DNA of 64,000 nucleotides, taken from JAENWD01 sp963796915. Its GTDB lineage: Bacteria; Acidobacteriota; Vicinamibacteria; Vicinamibacterales; JAENWD01. The stretch covers positions 682,001 to 746,000 of the forward strand of contig CAWCNI010000004.1 in the NCBI GenBank assembly GCA_963796915.1. The letters are read 5' to 3'. The notes under the pieces were generated by a model. The model ran no database searches. It saw only the letters and a program-made list of their open reading frames with translations, and was not told where the DNA came from. Position numbers and translations under genes: made by a program. The first letter of the stretch is position 1, and each line of letters begins with the position of its first letter. Positions 6,685 to 15,234 of the stretch are shown piece by piece.

Positions 6685-9324
6685 GTGCCGGACTCGATCA
6701 CGCTCGATGGCGTCGCAGATCGCGCGACGGCGCTGGCCGGAGAGGTCTCCGCCGTCCGGGGGCCACGTGACGCGTCCGCCGGGCTGCCCCGGCGCCGGTT
6801 GCTGGTGGCGCTGGCTGTCGCCGTCGCCTATTTCGCAGGCACGCAAATCGGCGTGCTGATGAGGCTTCCGCCGGCGACGCCGTCGGCCATCTGGCCGCCC
6901 AATGCCATCCTGCTGGCGGCGCTGATCCTGTCACCGCCGCGGGACTGGTGGTGGCTGCTGCTGGCCGCGCTGCCTGCCCACCTCGCCTTCGGCCTGCACA
7001 TCGGCTGGCCGGTTCCTCTCCTCGTCGCCCTGTTCGTCACCAACTGCAGTGAGGCGCTGATCGGCGCCGCCGGAGTGCGCGCGCTCAGCGACGCGCCCGG
7101 CCGCTTCGACACGCTCTGGCGCATGGTCGCCTTCATCGGGGCGGCGGGACTGCTCGCGCCGATCGCTTCGTCGTTCGGCGACGCGGCCGCGGTGACGACC
7201 TTCCGCCACGAAGCCTACTGGGCCGTGTGGCGCTCCAGGACGTTCGCGAATGTCGTGACCGACCTGACGTTCGTGCCGGTGATTTGTCTCTGCGTCACCG
7301 AAGGGCGGCGCTGGCTCACGCGATCCGCCACCCGTGCGCACGTCGAAGCGGCGGCGCTCGCGCTGGCGACACTGGCCGTGGCCGGCGCCGTGTTTGCCAG
7401 ATCCGCCAGCCTGCCGCTCTTGCCGGGCGCGCCGCCGACTCCCGTCGCGCTGCTGCTCCCGTGCCTGCTGTGGGCGGCTGTCCGCTTCGGCCCTGGCGGC
7501 GCCAGCCTGGGCCTGCTCGCCACGGCGCTCGTCGGCAACTGGGCCGGCACGCATCGCTCAGGACCGTTCGAAGAGATGGACGTTGTCGAAGGCGTGCTCG
7601 CCCTGCAGTTCCTGCTCGGCGTGATCGGCGTCCCACTTCTCTGCCTTGCGGCCGTGATTCAGGAGCGTTGGGCGACCGAAGCGCACCTGGCAGATCGGCT
7701 TGAGTTCGAACAGCTGTTGTCCCGCATGTCGGGGGCGTTCGTCCTGACGCAAGGCCAGGGCATCGGCGAGACTGCCGCCATCTGGCTCGGAAAGCTCGCG
7801 GTCTATCTCGACGCCGACGGCGCCTGGCTTCTCGTCCGCGCCGATGACGGCAGCCTGGCTGTCGCGTCCGGCTGGCTGGCGCCGGGCCGGCCCGTGCTGA
7901 CAGCGGTGGACCCGATCCGCGAGCTCGGAACGACGGTCAGGCGCTGCTTCGAACACTCCGTCGTCACCGTGGACGACGTCGAGGCGCTGCCGCAAGCAGA
8001 GCGCCAGTCGCTCCAGCGGCTGGCGGCCAAGGCTGTGCTCGGCCTGTCTGTCGGAGCCGGCAGCCGCGTACTTGGCGCCATCATCTTTGCCGACGCGAAA
8101 GGCCCGAGGCGCTGGTCGCCGGAACTGCAGGCGCGGCTGCGGCTGGTGAGCGAAGTGCTCGCCAGCGCGCTGGCGCGACAGGCCGCCGACACAGCGCTTC
8201 GCGCGGGCGAGGCCATGAAGTCGTCGATCCTCGCCTCGCTGTCGAGCGGCGTGGCCGTGCTCGATCGCACCGGCCACATCATCGCCGTCAACGATCGCTG
8301 GATTCAGCTCGCGCACGAACAGCACGAGATTGTGCTCGGCGAGGTGACGATCGGCGCCAACTACCTCGAGCTCTGCCGCGTGGCCGCGGCCCGCGGGGCG
8401 CCCCATGCCGAGGCGGCTCGTAAAGGCATCGAGTCTGTGCTCGGACGATCACGGTCGAGCTTCACGCTCGACTACGAGACCGACGGTCCGGCCGGCGAGC
8501 GGTGGGCAGTGCTGCGGGTGGTGCCGTTGTCCGGCGCGCAGGGCGGCGCCGTCGTGACGCACTCTGACGTGACGGAACGACACCGCGCAGAAGTCGAAGC
8601 GCGACTCCGCCTGCAGGAGCTGGCGCACTTCACCCGCGTGGCGGCGATGGGGGAGCTCACATCGTCACTCGCTCACCAGCTCAACCAGCCGCTCACGGGG
8701 ATCATGACAAATGCCCACGCCGCGAGGCGGCTGCTGGAGGAGACAGCGCCAGAGCTCCGGGAAATCCGGTCCATTCTCGACGACATCGTCGACGACGACC
8801 GTCGCGCCGCAGATGTCATCCAGCAACTGCGCGATCTGCTGCAGAAGGGACGATCAGACCACGCGCTGCTCGACCTCAACAGCGTGGTCCAGGATGTCGT
8901 CCGCCTGGTGAGCAGCGACGCCCTCATTCACAGCGTCGTCGTCGCCGAGGACCTGACGCCCGAGATGCCAATCGTCCGCGGCAACCGCGTCGAGCTGCAG
9001 CAGGTGGTGCTGAACCTGCTGCTGAACGCCTTTGAAGCTGTTCGGGAGACGCCAGATGCCCGCCGCGTCGAAGTCCGAACCCGAATCGAGCCGCCTGGCG
9101 TCGAAGTGATCGTGTCGGATACCGGACGGGGGCTGGACGACGGCGTCGAGGCACGGATCTTCGAGCCGTTTTTCTCGACCAAGCCGAGTGGCATGGGCAT
9201 GGGCCTGTCGATCGCACGCTCGATCGTGGACGCTCATGGGGGGCGAATTTCTGCCGGGCGGCACGGTCCGCGCGGCACGGAGATCCGATTCGCGTTGCCT
9301 CTCGCCGGCGGCCGGATTGTGTGA
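6685..9324 (+). CDS. Sensor histidine kinase with MASE1 membrane sensor, GAF-like and PAS regions
   Basis: 879-residue membrane sensor kinase. Residues ~30-320 form a MASE1-like integral sensor of about eight helices (PPATPSAIWPPNAILLAALI is typical). A GAF-like region (~350-490) and a PAS-like region (~510-620) follow. HisKA comes next, with the phosphorylatable His in SLAHQLNQPLT (H664), then HATPase with N-box NLLLNAFEA, DTGRGL and PSGMGMGLSIARSIV. HQLNQPL, FSTKPSGMGMGLSI and the FixJ-type receiver that overlaps its stop (GTGA) place it in the FixL/DctB-like group that signals through FixJ receivers. The start is GTG. The signal sensed cannot be told from sequence. Confidence 0.9.
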   Translation: MPDSITLDGVADRATALAGEVSAVRGPRDASAGLPRRRLLVALAVAVAYFAGTQIGVLMRLPPATPSAIWPPNAILLAALILSPPRDWWWLLLAALPAHLAFGLHIGWPVPLLVALFVTNCSEALIGAAGVRALSDAPGRFDTLWRMVAFIGAAGLLAPIASSFGDAAAVTTFRHEAYWAVWRSRTFANVVTDLTFVPVICLCVTEGRRWLTRSATRAHVEAAALALATLAVAGAVFARSASLPLLPGAPPTPVALLLPCLLWAAVRFGPGGASLGLLATALVGNWAGTHRSGPFEEMDVVEGVLALQFLLGVIGVPLLCLAAVIQERWATEAHLADRLEFEQLLSRMSGAFVLTQGQGIGETAAIWLGKLAVYLDADGAWLLVRADDGSLAVASGWLAPGRPVLTAVDPIRELGTTVRRCFEHSVVTVDDVEALPQAERQSLQRLAAKAVLGLSVGAGSRVLGAIIFADAKGPRRWSPELQARLRLVSEVLASALARQAADTALRAGEAMKSSILASLSSGVAVLDRTGHIIAVNDRWIQLAHEQHEIVLGEVTIGANYLELCRVAAARGAPHAEAARKGIESVLGRSRSSFTLDYETDGPAGERWAVLRVVPLSGAQGGAVVTHSDVTERHRAEVEARLRLQELAHFTRVAAMGELTSSLAHQLNQPLTGIMTNAHAARRLLEETAPELREIRSILDDIVDDDRRAADVIQQLRDLLQKGRSDHALLDLNSVVQDVVRLVSSDALIHSVVVAEDLTPEMPIVRGNRVELQQVVLNLLLNAFEAVRETPDARRVEVRTRIEPPGVEVIVSDTGRGLDDGVEARIFEPFFSTKPSGMGMGLSIARSIVDAHGGRISAGRHGPRGTEIRFALPLAGGRIV

Positions 9325-9716
9325 GCGAGGTCCATCCGCTGGTCGCTGTTGTCGATGACGATCTGTCGGTCCGTCGCGCTCTGGTACGTCTGCTTCGCTC
9401 GGCCGGCTATCAGGTCGAGGCGTTCCCGAGCGCCGACGCCTTCCTGGCCCAGCTCGACACCTGCCGCGCTGCCTGCCTGATTCTGGACGTCCGGATGCCG
9501 GGGACCTCGGGGCTGGACGTGCCGGAGCGGCTGCAAGCCTCCGACCACGCCATGCCGGTTGTCTTCATCACTGGCCATGGCGACCGCGCGATGGCGCGCA
9601 GGGCAATGGCCACCGGCGCCGTCCGCTTTCTCACCAAGCCATTCGACGATGAGGAACTGCTGCGTGCCGTGAGTGAGGGCGTGCGGCTCTCGGGAAAGGT
9701 GGCGCCCGTCGACTGA
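9321..9716 (+). CDS. Receiver-only response regulator, FixJ type
   Basis: 131-residue CheY-like receiver without an output domain. The acidic pocket VVDDD, phospho-acceptor D56 in LILDVRMPG, the Thr of FITGHGD and K106 in LTKPFDDEELL are all present, in the order seen in FixJ N-terminal domains. The GTG start overlaps the stop of the upstream kinase, so it is almost certainly its cognate partner. With no DNA-binding domain it probably relays phosphate, competes for it, or acts through protein contact. It converges with another receiver-only gene 13 bases away. Confidence 0.88.
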   Translation: MSEVHPLVAVVDDDLSVRRALVRLLRSAGYQVEAFPSADAFLAQLDTCRAACLILDVRMPGTSGLDVPERLQASDHAMPVVFITGHGDRAMARRAMATGAVRFLTKPFDDEELLRAVSEGVRLSGKVAPVD

Positions 9717-9729
9717 CGGCAGCAGGCTG

Positions 9730-10170
9730 TCAGCGAGCAACCGTCATGGCTGCCGGCAGCAGGTGACGGATGCTGTCGATGAGCAACTCGCCGTCACACG
9801 GCTTGGTCAAGCACGGCGTTCCTGTCAGCGTCACGCGTTCGCTGCGCGCGAGGTCGTGGTCGGCGGTGAGCAGGATGACGGGTGCCGGAGACCCGACACC
9901 GCGTAACAGGCGGGCCAGATCGAGACCGCTCATCCTGGGCAGGTGCACGTCGAGCACGACACAGGCCGGGGACGCGTCCGCCACGCCGTCGAGAAACGCC
10001 TCGGCCGAATCGAAGGTCGTCACGGTGAACCCGGCTGACGTCAGCAGCCGGGCAAGCGCGCGCCGGACGGGCGGGTCGTCGTCCACCACTGCGACCGGGA
10101 CCATCTGGATCGGCCTCGCGCTGTCAGCTGCCCGGCGGGGCGGCGACACCGGTTCGACGTGCATGTTCAT
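9730..10170 (-). CDS. Receiver-only response regulator
   Basis: 146-residue receiver preceded by a ~22-residue variable N-terminus. The VVDDDPPVRRALARLLTSAGF block, the phospho-acceptor Asp in CVVLDVHLPRMSG, a Thr in VILLTADHD and the Lys in CLTKPCDGELL are all intact. No HTH follows; the protein ends in MTVAR. It starts 13 bases after the HAD-like lipoprotein gene on the same strand, so it may be the last gene of the kinase-FixJ-HAD transcript. A second start two codons in (MHVEPV) is possible. Confidence 0.85.
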   Translation of the reverse strand: MNMHVEPVSPPRRAADSARPIQMVPVAVVDDDPPVRRALARLLTSAGFTVTTFDSAEAFLDGVADASPACVVLDVHLPRMSGLDLARLLRGVGSPAPVILLTADHDLARSERVTLTGTPCLTKPCDGELLIDSIRHLLPAAMTVAR

Positions 10171-10183
10171 CGTTCGGATCCGC

Positions 10184-11218
10184 CTAGTGTTCGAAGGGGT
10201 AAATCTTCTTCCAGTCGCGCTTCATGTCGATCAGGACCCAGCCGCGGGCGCTGGCCTCGTCCAGGCCGCGGATGAGGGTGCCGATGGCGGACTTCCTGTC
10301 GTACGCCCATTCGCGGTCGGCGTCGGTGTGATGAACGATCAAGCCAAGTCGCGGCCCGGCGCCCTTCGTCGTGTACTCGAGCATCTGAAAGTCGCCGTCG
10401 GAGTTGCCGAAGGCGATGGTGGGCCGCCGGCCGATCACCGTGGCAATGCCCACGGGCTTGCCGTCCTTGTCGTCGTTGAAGTCGAGCGCCGGCATGCGCA
10501 TCAGCGCCGGCACGCCGTCTTTCACGACATAGGTGGTCTTGAAGCGCGTGCCGACGACCTGCTCAGGCGGGATGCCGTAGACCCTCTCGGCCCACGCCCG
10601 CATGAACTCCACCTCGCCGCCCGAGACGATGAACGTCTTGAAGCCGTTGGCCCGCAGGTAGGTGAGCACCTCCAGCATCGGCTGGAAGACCAGATCCGTG
10701 TACGGTCGCTTGAAGCGTGGATGGACGGCGGTTTTCAGCCACTGATCAACGGCCGCCCTGAACTCCTCGGTGGACATGCCGGTATGGGTGACACCCACGA
10801 TCTGCATCATCGACTTCTCGCCGCCGGCGAGCACAGCCTTCATGTCGTTTTCGAGCACGCCTTTGAAGGGCTGGCGAGTCTTCCAGTCCGGGTGCTTGTC
10901 CGCCATCGCCTTCACTTCGTCGAGCGCGAAGGCGAGCTGGAAATACAGCGGCTGCTCGGTCCACAGCGTGCCGTCGTTGTCGAAGACCGCGATCCGCTCG
11001 GCGGGCGCGACCATGTCCGGCCCGGGCGACGTGACACGCCCGACAAAGGCAATGATCGCCTTCCTGGTCTCGGTGTCGTTCCAGGAGGGAAGAGGATCGG
11101 CCGGCGCTGCCGCGGCAGGCGGCGCGGGTGCGGGCGAGGCGGGTGGCTGGGAGCAGCCCCACGCGGCGAAAAGCACCAGCGCAGAGACGGAGAGGAATTG
11201 CCTGGAAGACCTGAGCAT
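10184..11218 (-). CDS. HAD-superfamily phosphatase-like lipoprotein
   Basis: 344 residues with a lipoprotein signal (VLFAAWGCSQPP; lipobox LFAAWGC). The HAD nucleophile motif is FDNDGTLWTE (DxDGT). Motif II is FIVSGG, and motif IV appears as FGNSDGDFQML with the paired acidic residues. The architecture resembles phosphoserine-phosphatase-like HAD enzymes, here anchored on the outside of a membrane. The substrate is unknown. It sits between a FixJ regulator (84 bases upstream) and a receiver gene (13 bases downstream), so it may be under their control or part of the same signalling operon. Confidence 0.85.
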   Translation of the reverse strand: MLRSSRQFLSVSALVLFAAWGCSQPPASPAPAPPAAAAPADPLPSWNDTETRKAIIAFVGRVTSPGPDMVAPAERIAVFDNDGTLWTEQPLYFQLAFALDEVKAMADKHPDWKTRQPFKGVLENDMKAVLAGGEKSMMQIVGVTHTGMSTEEFRAAVDQWLKTAVHPRFKRPYTDLVFQPMLEVLTYLRANGFKTFIVSGGEVEFMRAWAERVYGIPPEQVVGTRFKTTYVVKDGVPALMRMPALDFNDDKDGKPVGIATVIGRRPTIAFGNSDGDFQMLEYTTKGAGPRLGLIVHHTDADREWAYDRKSAIGTLIRGLDEASARGWVLIDMKRDWKKIYPFEH

Positions 11219-11301
11219 GCGCGTTAGGACGCGCGTCGCCCTGGACTAGATCCAGGAATTTACGCGGGCCGCGCGCCGACGACCCCGGGCCACGCCGCCG
11301 A

Positions 11302-11910
11302 TCAGGACAGCGCCGCGGTGCGCTCGATGATACGCGCCAGCTCCGCCACCGAGCCGACGCCCAGTTTCTGCATGACGCGGGAGCGGTGGACCTTGATCGT
11401 CTTTTCTGTCGTGCCGAACTCGCTGGCAATCTGTTTGTTCAACCGCCCTTCGATGACGAGGGCGCAGACTTCGCGTTCCCGCGGCGTCAGCTGCGCCACT
11501 CGCGCGGCGACCGCGTCGCGCTCGAGCGAACGCGTCCACATCGTGTCGCTGCGCTCGAGTGCGCGTTGCACGGCCGCGATGAGATCCACCGCATCGACGG
11601 GTTTGGTCAGAAAGTCCACCGCGCCGTGCTTCATGGCGCGGACCGAGGTGGCGACGTCACCGAAGCCGGTGACGAAGATGACGGCCATCGTGCTGTCCTG
11701 GCCGAGCATCGCCTGCACTTCCAGCCCGCTCGCCTCCGGCATCCGGAGGTCGACGACCAGGCAGGCCGCGCCATCGTGTGGCGTTCGCTGCAGAAACGCG
11801 CCAACAGAGGTGAAGGCTTCTACGGCGAAGCCAGCCGCAGTCAGCAGTCGGCGCAGTCCGATGACGACGGCCTCGTCGTCATCGAGGAGATACACCTTGG
11901 GAGCCGTCAT
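11302..11910 (-). CDS. FixJ-family response regulator with LuxR-type HTH
   Basis: 202 residues: a receiver (VYLLDDDEAVVIGLRRLL, phospho-acceptor Asp in CLVVDLRMPEASG, Lys in FLTKPVDAVDL) and a C-terminal LuxR/FixJ HTH (LTPREREVCALVIEGRLNKQ, then IASEFGTTEKTIKVHRSRVM). It should activate transcription when phosphorylated by the kinase immediately upstream, whose stop overlaps this ATG (ATGA). The start at 11910 is preferred because the reading frame upstream is the kinase's other frame. It has the normal length for the family. Confidence 0.92.
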   Translation of the reverse strand: MTAPKVYLLDDDEAVVIGLRRLLTAAGFAVEAFTSVGAFLQRTPHDGAACLVVDLRMPEASGLEVQAMLGQDSTMAVIFVTGFGDVATSVRAMKHGAVDFLTKPVDAVDLIAAVQRALERSDTMWTRSLERDAVAARVAQLTPREREVCALVIEGRLNKQIASEFGTTEKTIKVHRSRVMQKLGVGSVAELARIIERTAALS

Positions 11911-13057
11911 ACTGCGACACCTTCGGCGGGGAGCAGGAGAGCGAATTCGGCGCCCCCAGCAGGCAGATTTCTCGCCTGGATGCGGCCGCCATGCAGTTCG
12001 ACGATCGACCGGCTGATCGACAGCCCCATGCCGAGGCCGTCGGGCCTGGTCGTGAAAAACGGCTCGAACAACCGGCCTTCGGCGCCGACCGCGATGCCGT
12101 GCCCGGAATCGGTGACAGTCAGCCGCAAGCCTTCCGCGCACGCCTCGGTCGCGACGACGACGCGCCCGCGACCCGCGACGCCGCTGGTGGCTTGTATCGC
12201 GTTCAAGACCAGGTTGAGCAGGACCTGTCGGAGTTGCACACGGTCGCCGCGCGCTGCTGGCAGGCTCGGCATCAGGTCTGTCGCCACTGTCACGCCGCGG
12301 GCGGTGGCTTCGTGCGAGATGATGCGCGTGACGTCTTCGACGATCGCGTTGACGTCCACCGGTGTCCAGGCGAACGGCTCCTTCTTCAGCAATGTTCGCA
12401 TCCGGCGCGTGACGTCGCTGGCGCGCCGCGTCTGCTCGATGATGTCGTCGAGCACCTCGTGTGCCTCGGAGCCGGCGGCGCTCGCGTCCACCATCCGGCG
12501 CAGGGCCTGCGAGTTGCTGAGGACGGCCGTCAGCGGCTGGTTCAACTCGTGCGCCACCGACGCGGCCAGCTCGCCCAGGGCCGCGGCCATGTTCAGGTGC
12601 GCGAGCTCGTGCAGGCGCTCCATCACTTCGAGATCAACTGTCGGAGCCATGACGGGAAATGGGCGGAGCGGTGCGCTCATCGCGGGCTCGACGTACGTGC
12701 GCCGGGTTGTCGCGGGCGGCTCGCCGGGCGCACGCTCGGTGACGGGTGTCAGCGCCGTGGCGAACGTCCGCCCCGGGTTGGCAGGATCGGGCGGCGTCCA
12801 CGACGTGTCTTCGCGCCGTCGTCGGCGCTCACGAAGCAGCGCCGCGATGGCCACGGCCTCGATACCCGCCACACCCGCGCCAATCGCCACTGCGCCGGGG
12901 TACGGGACCAGAGCCCGTCGATTGCGGCGGTCGCACCGGGCATCGGCACGTCGCCCGGCAACTGACGCGCGTCGGCCATGACTGCGGCTCCGAGCACGGC
13001 GCCGGCCAGTACAGACACCACGACGCACACGTTTCCCCGCTGAAGAGCCAGAAGCAC
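11907..13057 (-). CDS. FixL-like sensor histidine kinase, apparently frameshifted near its second membrane helix
   Basis: The kinase core is complete: AALGELAASVAHELNQPLTA with the phosphorylatable His, N-box NLVLNAIQA, DSGHGI, FEPFFTTRPDGLGMGLSISR. Upstream, a hydrophobic segment in the core's frame (YPGAVAIGAGVAGIEAVAIA) looks like a membrane helix. The matching first helix (NVCVVVSVLAGAVLGAAVMA) lies in a different frame starting with GTG at 13057. The two frames join near 12900-12915, consistent with a one-base deletion. The intact design would be a two-helix periplasmic-loop sensor of ~380 residues. The alternative is a short cytoplasmic protein starting at a GTG in the second helix. It is coupled by ATGA to the FixJ regulator. 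Confidence 0.78.
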
Positions 13058-13077
13058 AGAAGTCTCGGTGGCTGGAC

Positions 13078-13083
13078 ATTTTA
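13078..13083 (-). promoter_or_regulatory. -10 element (TAAAAT) upstream of the FixL-like kinase
   Basis: On the minus strand GCGTAAAATG gives a strong -10. The expected transcription start is about 13071, roughly 14 bases before the GTG at 13057. The rest of the 13058-13198 gap shows nothing else. Confidence 0.35.
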
Positions 13084-13198
13084 CGCGATCAATGGCGCGT
13101 CAAACGCGACGGAAGGCCCGAAGACAGGCCGGAGTGCCGAGGATCTGTGCAAGCTCATCCAGCAGGTGCAGACAACGTCATCACTCAGTGGCGAGCTG

Positions 13199-14383
13199 TC
13201 AGCGACTCAGGAGATTTCCCCAGAACGCCACCAGCTTGAACGTCTCGCTCGCCGCAGCAGTCTTGTTGACCTCGGCGTGCGTGATCAGCGCGCTCAGGAG
13301 GGGATGCACCTCGACGCCAGCCTGCCGCAGGTGATCGGCCAGCAGCACCGTCTCGACGGCCGGGACGACGGTGTCGTCTGCGCCGTGCAGTAAAAACACC
13401 GGAGCGGATGGCGGCGGCGACTGGTCGGGTGACAGTGACGGGGGATAGGGGACGTCGCGATCGACGACGGGGAACAGGCGCGCGCCCAGGTCTTTCGTGT
13501 CGCGCTCGTTCACCATGCGCATCAGATCGCGCGCCGGCTCCGGCAGCGCCTCGGCCAGCCGCTTCGACTCCTCGTACACCGCCTTCGCCTTTGTCATGTC
13601 GACCAGCGTCAGCTGCGAGGCGGTGAGGTACGTCTCGATGCCGGCCCTCAGGGCGTCGACCTGATCGGGTGGGACGACGCGATCGGCGACGCCGAGCAGA
13701 ATGACAGCCACGCCGTAGTCGTGCGGCGCGCGAAAGTGCGGCGGCTCCTGCGCCGATGTTCCCGGCAGCCGCGGCTCGAGGCCGGAGCAGAGATATCGCA
13801 GGACGCGCGGCAGATCGCCATGGCCGCCGAACGAAAACACGTAGGCCACGTGATTGCGGAGTGACGGCCGGCCCGCCGCCACAACGGAGAGCCCGCCGGC
13901 GAAGCTGATGCCCATCAGTCCGACGCGTCCATCCGGCGCGAGATCGGATCGGCCGGCGAGCCATCCGGCGGCGTCCTCGATCTCGTCCACCGACTGCGGC
14001 GCAAAGCGGTAGTGCACCAGGTCCGGGAGGGCGACGGTGAGCACCGTCAGCCCGCTGCGGGCGAGATCGGCGGCGAGTCCCTTCAGCCGCGGCTCGTCGA
14101 CGCCCATCGCGTGCACGCCGGGTGTCAGCAGCACGGCGCGACGGCTGGCCCCATCCGGCTGGTACAGCCGCGCGGGGATCGGCCCGTGACGCGTGGGAAT
14201 CGTCATCACGTCGCCGGCGCGCCACGCGCCGGACCGGCCCGCCAACGCGTGGGCCACCCAGCCGTCCATGCCCGCCGCGCGCACGACAAACGACGCGCCG
14301 CGCAAGTAGGTCGGGCCCCAGAGCACTGCCGCCGCCACCGCAAACAGGGTCACGACAAACGCGACTCGCCGCACCAGTTTCAT
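13199..14383 (-). CDS. Alpha/beta hydrolase (dienelactone-hydrolase-like)
   Basis: 394 residues with an N-terminal membrane or signal helix (VAFVVTLFAVAAAVLWGP). The fold is clear: strand and oxyanion region RAVLLTPGVHAMG, nucleophile elbow GISFAGG (Ser), acid FLLHGADDTVVP (Asp) and a late His in ALITHAEV. An inserted helical region of ~100 residues lies before the acid strand. A esterase or hydrolase on small esters is likely but the substrate is unknown. The promoter -10 element (TAGTAT at 14393-14398) predicts a 3-base leader. Confidence 0.8.
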   Translation of the reverse strand: MKLVRRVAFVVTLFAVAAAVLWGPTYLRGASFVVRAAGMDGWVAHALAGRSGAWRAGDVMTIPTRHGPIPARLYQPDGASRRAVLLTPGVHAMGVDEPRLKGLAADLARSGLTVLTVALPDLVHYRFAPQSVDEIEDAAGWLAGRSDLAPDGRVGLMGISFAGGLSVVAAGRPSLRNHVAYVFSFGGHGDLPRVLRYLCSGLEPRLPGTSAQEPPHFRAPHDYGVAVILLGVADRVVPPDQVDALRAGIETYLTASQLTLVDMTKAKAVYEESKRLAEALPEPARDLMRMVNERDTKDLGARLFPVVDRDVPYPPSLSPDQSPPPSAPVFLLHGADDTVVPAVETVLLADHLRQAGVEVHPLLSALITHAEVNKTAAASETFKLVAFWGNLLSR

Positions 14384-14392
14384 CGCGTGGTG

Positions 14393-14398
14393 ATACTA
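14393..14398 (-). promoter_or_regulatory. -10 element (TAGTAT) for the alpha/beta hydrolase
   Basis: On the minus strand TAGTAT predicts transcription start at 14386, 3 bases before the ATG at 14383, so the mRNA would be nearly leaderless. Confidence 0.5.
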
Positions 14399-14427
14399 AC
14401 AGCCCCCGCCGGCACGCCGTAGCTCGG

Positions 14428-14436
14428 TGCTACACT
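14428..14436 (+). promoter_or_regulatory. Extended -10 (TGCTACACT) for cmk
   Basis: TGnTACACT predicts a start near 14443, 5 bases before the chosen cmk GTG at 14448. It lies back to back with the hydrolase promoter in a 64-base divergent gap. Confidence 0.45.
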
Positions 14437-14447
14437 CGTGGGTCGCC

Positions 14448-15149
14448 GTGGCCGCCCCATCTCCAGCACCGCCTGCCGTGATCGCCATCGACGGCCCCTC
14501 GGGCGTTGGCAAGGGAACGGTGTCGCGCGCGATTGCCCGCGCGCTCGGTTACCGGCACGTCGACACCGGGGCGATGTACCGCGCGCTCGCCTGGTTTGCC
14601 TTGAGAGTCGGCGCCGCCCTCGACGACGAGGCCGCGATCAGCCAGCTCGCCCACCGCGTCGACATCGTCGTGGACACCGACCACGTGTCGGTGGACGGCC
14701 TTGATGTGACCCGCGCCATCCGCACGGCGGAGATCGATCGCGCGGTGACGTCAGTCGCTCGGCTGCCGCGCGTCCGCGAGGTGCTCGTGGAGCGTCAGCG
14801 TGCGCTTGGCAGGCGCGGGGGAGTGGTGATGGAAGGCCGCGACATCGGGACGGTGGTGTTTCCCGAGGCGGCAGTGAAAATCTACCTGGACGCGTCGCCG
14901 GAAGAGCGCGCCCGCCGTCGAGCCGCCGACCCCGCCCACGGTGGCGGCGTGCAGGAACTGGCAGCTGTCGCGACGGCGCTGGCCGCACGCGACAAGAGCG
15001 ATTCCACCCGCGCGGCGTCGCCGCTCATGCGCGCCGCGGATGCGGTCGTGATCGACACCACCGGCCTGCCAGTGGATGCCGTCGTCGCAACAGTGCTGGA
15101 CGTCGTCAGGGAACGCAGCGCCAGCCCCGCGGACAGCGCCACGCCCTAG
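14448..15149 (+). CDS. cmk: Cytidylate kinase
   Basis: Cmk phosphorylates CMP and dCMP with ATP in pyrimidine salvage. The 233-residue product has the P-loop GPSGVGKGT, the CMP-binding block RHVDTGAMYRALAW, and the family motifs GRDIGTVVFPEA, KIYLDASPEERA and RAADAVVIDTT. GTG at 14448 is chosen because only four to ten residues should precede the P-loop strand; GTG at 14427 is in frame but lies upstream of the likely transcription start. The cmk-rpsA-HU order matches that of many bacteria, but here an opposite-strand gene (15235-16206) separates cmk from rpsA. Confidence 0.94.
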   Translation: MAAPSPAPPAVIAIDGPSGVGKGTVSRAIARALGYRHVDTGAMYRALAWFALRVGAALDDEAAISQLAHRVDIVVDTDHVSVDGLDVTRAIRTAEIDRAVTSVARLPRVREVLVERQRALGRRGGVVMEGRDIGTVVFPEAAVKIYLDASPEERARRRAADPAHGGGVQELAAVATALAARDKSDSTRAASPLMRAADAVVIDTTGLPVDAVVATVLDVVRERSASPADSATP

Positions 15150-15182
15150 CCACGTTCGCGCGACTGGCCGATCTGAAAATTG

Positions 15183-15195
15183 GCACTACAAGTGC
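15183..15195. terminator. Small hairpin between convergent cmk and histone-like gene
   Basis: GCACT-ACA-AGTGC forms a 5-bp stem in the 85-base convergent gap. There is no T-run, so the assignment is weak. Confidence 0.25.
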
Positions 15196-15234
15196 TGGCC
15201 GCGTTCTCCTTCGCAGGGCCGAACTACGCGCCGT

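Noticed and set aside
12902..12917. GGACCAGAGCCCGT shared with the terminator hairpin at 5282-5295 and lying at the kinase frameshift
   Set aside because: A 14-base match is expected a few times by chance in 64 kb, so an inserted repeat element cannot be claimed.
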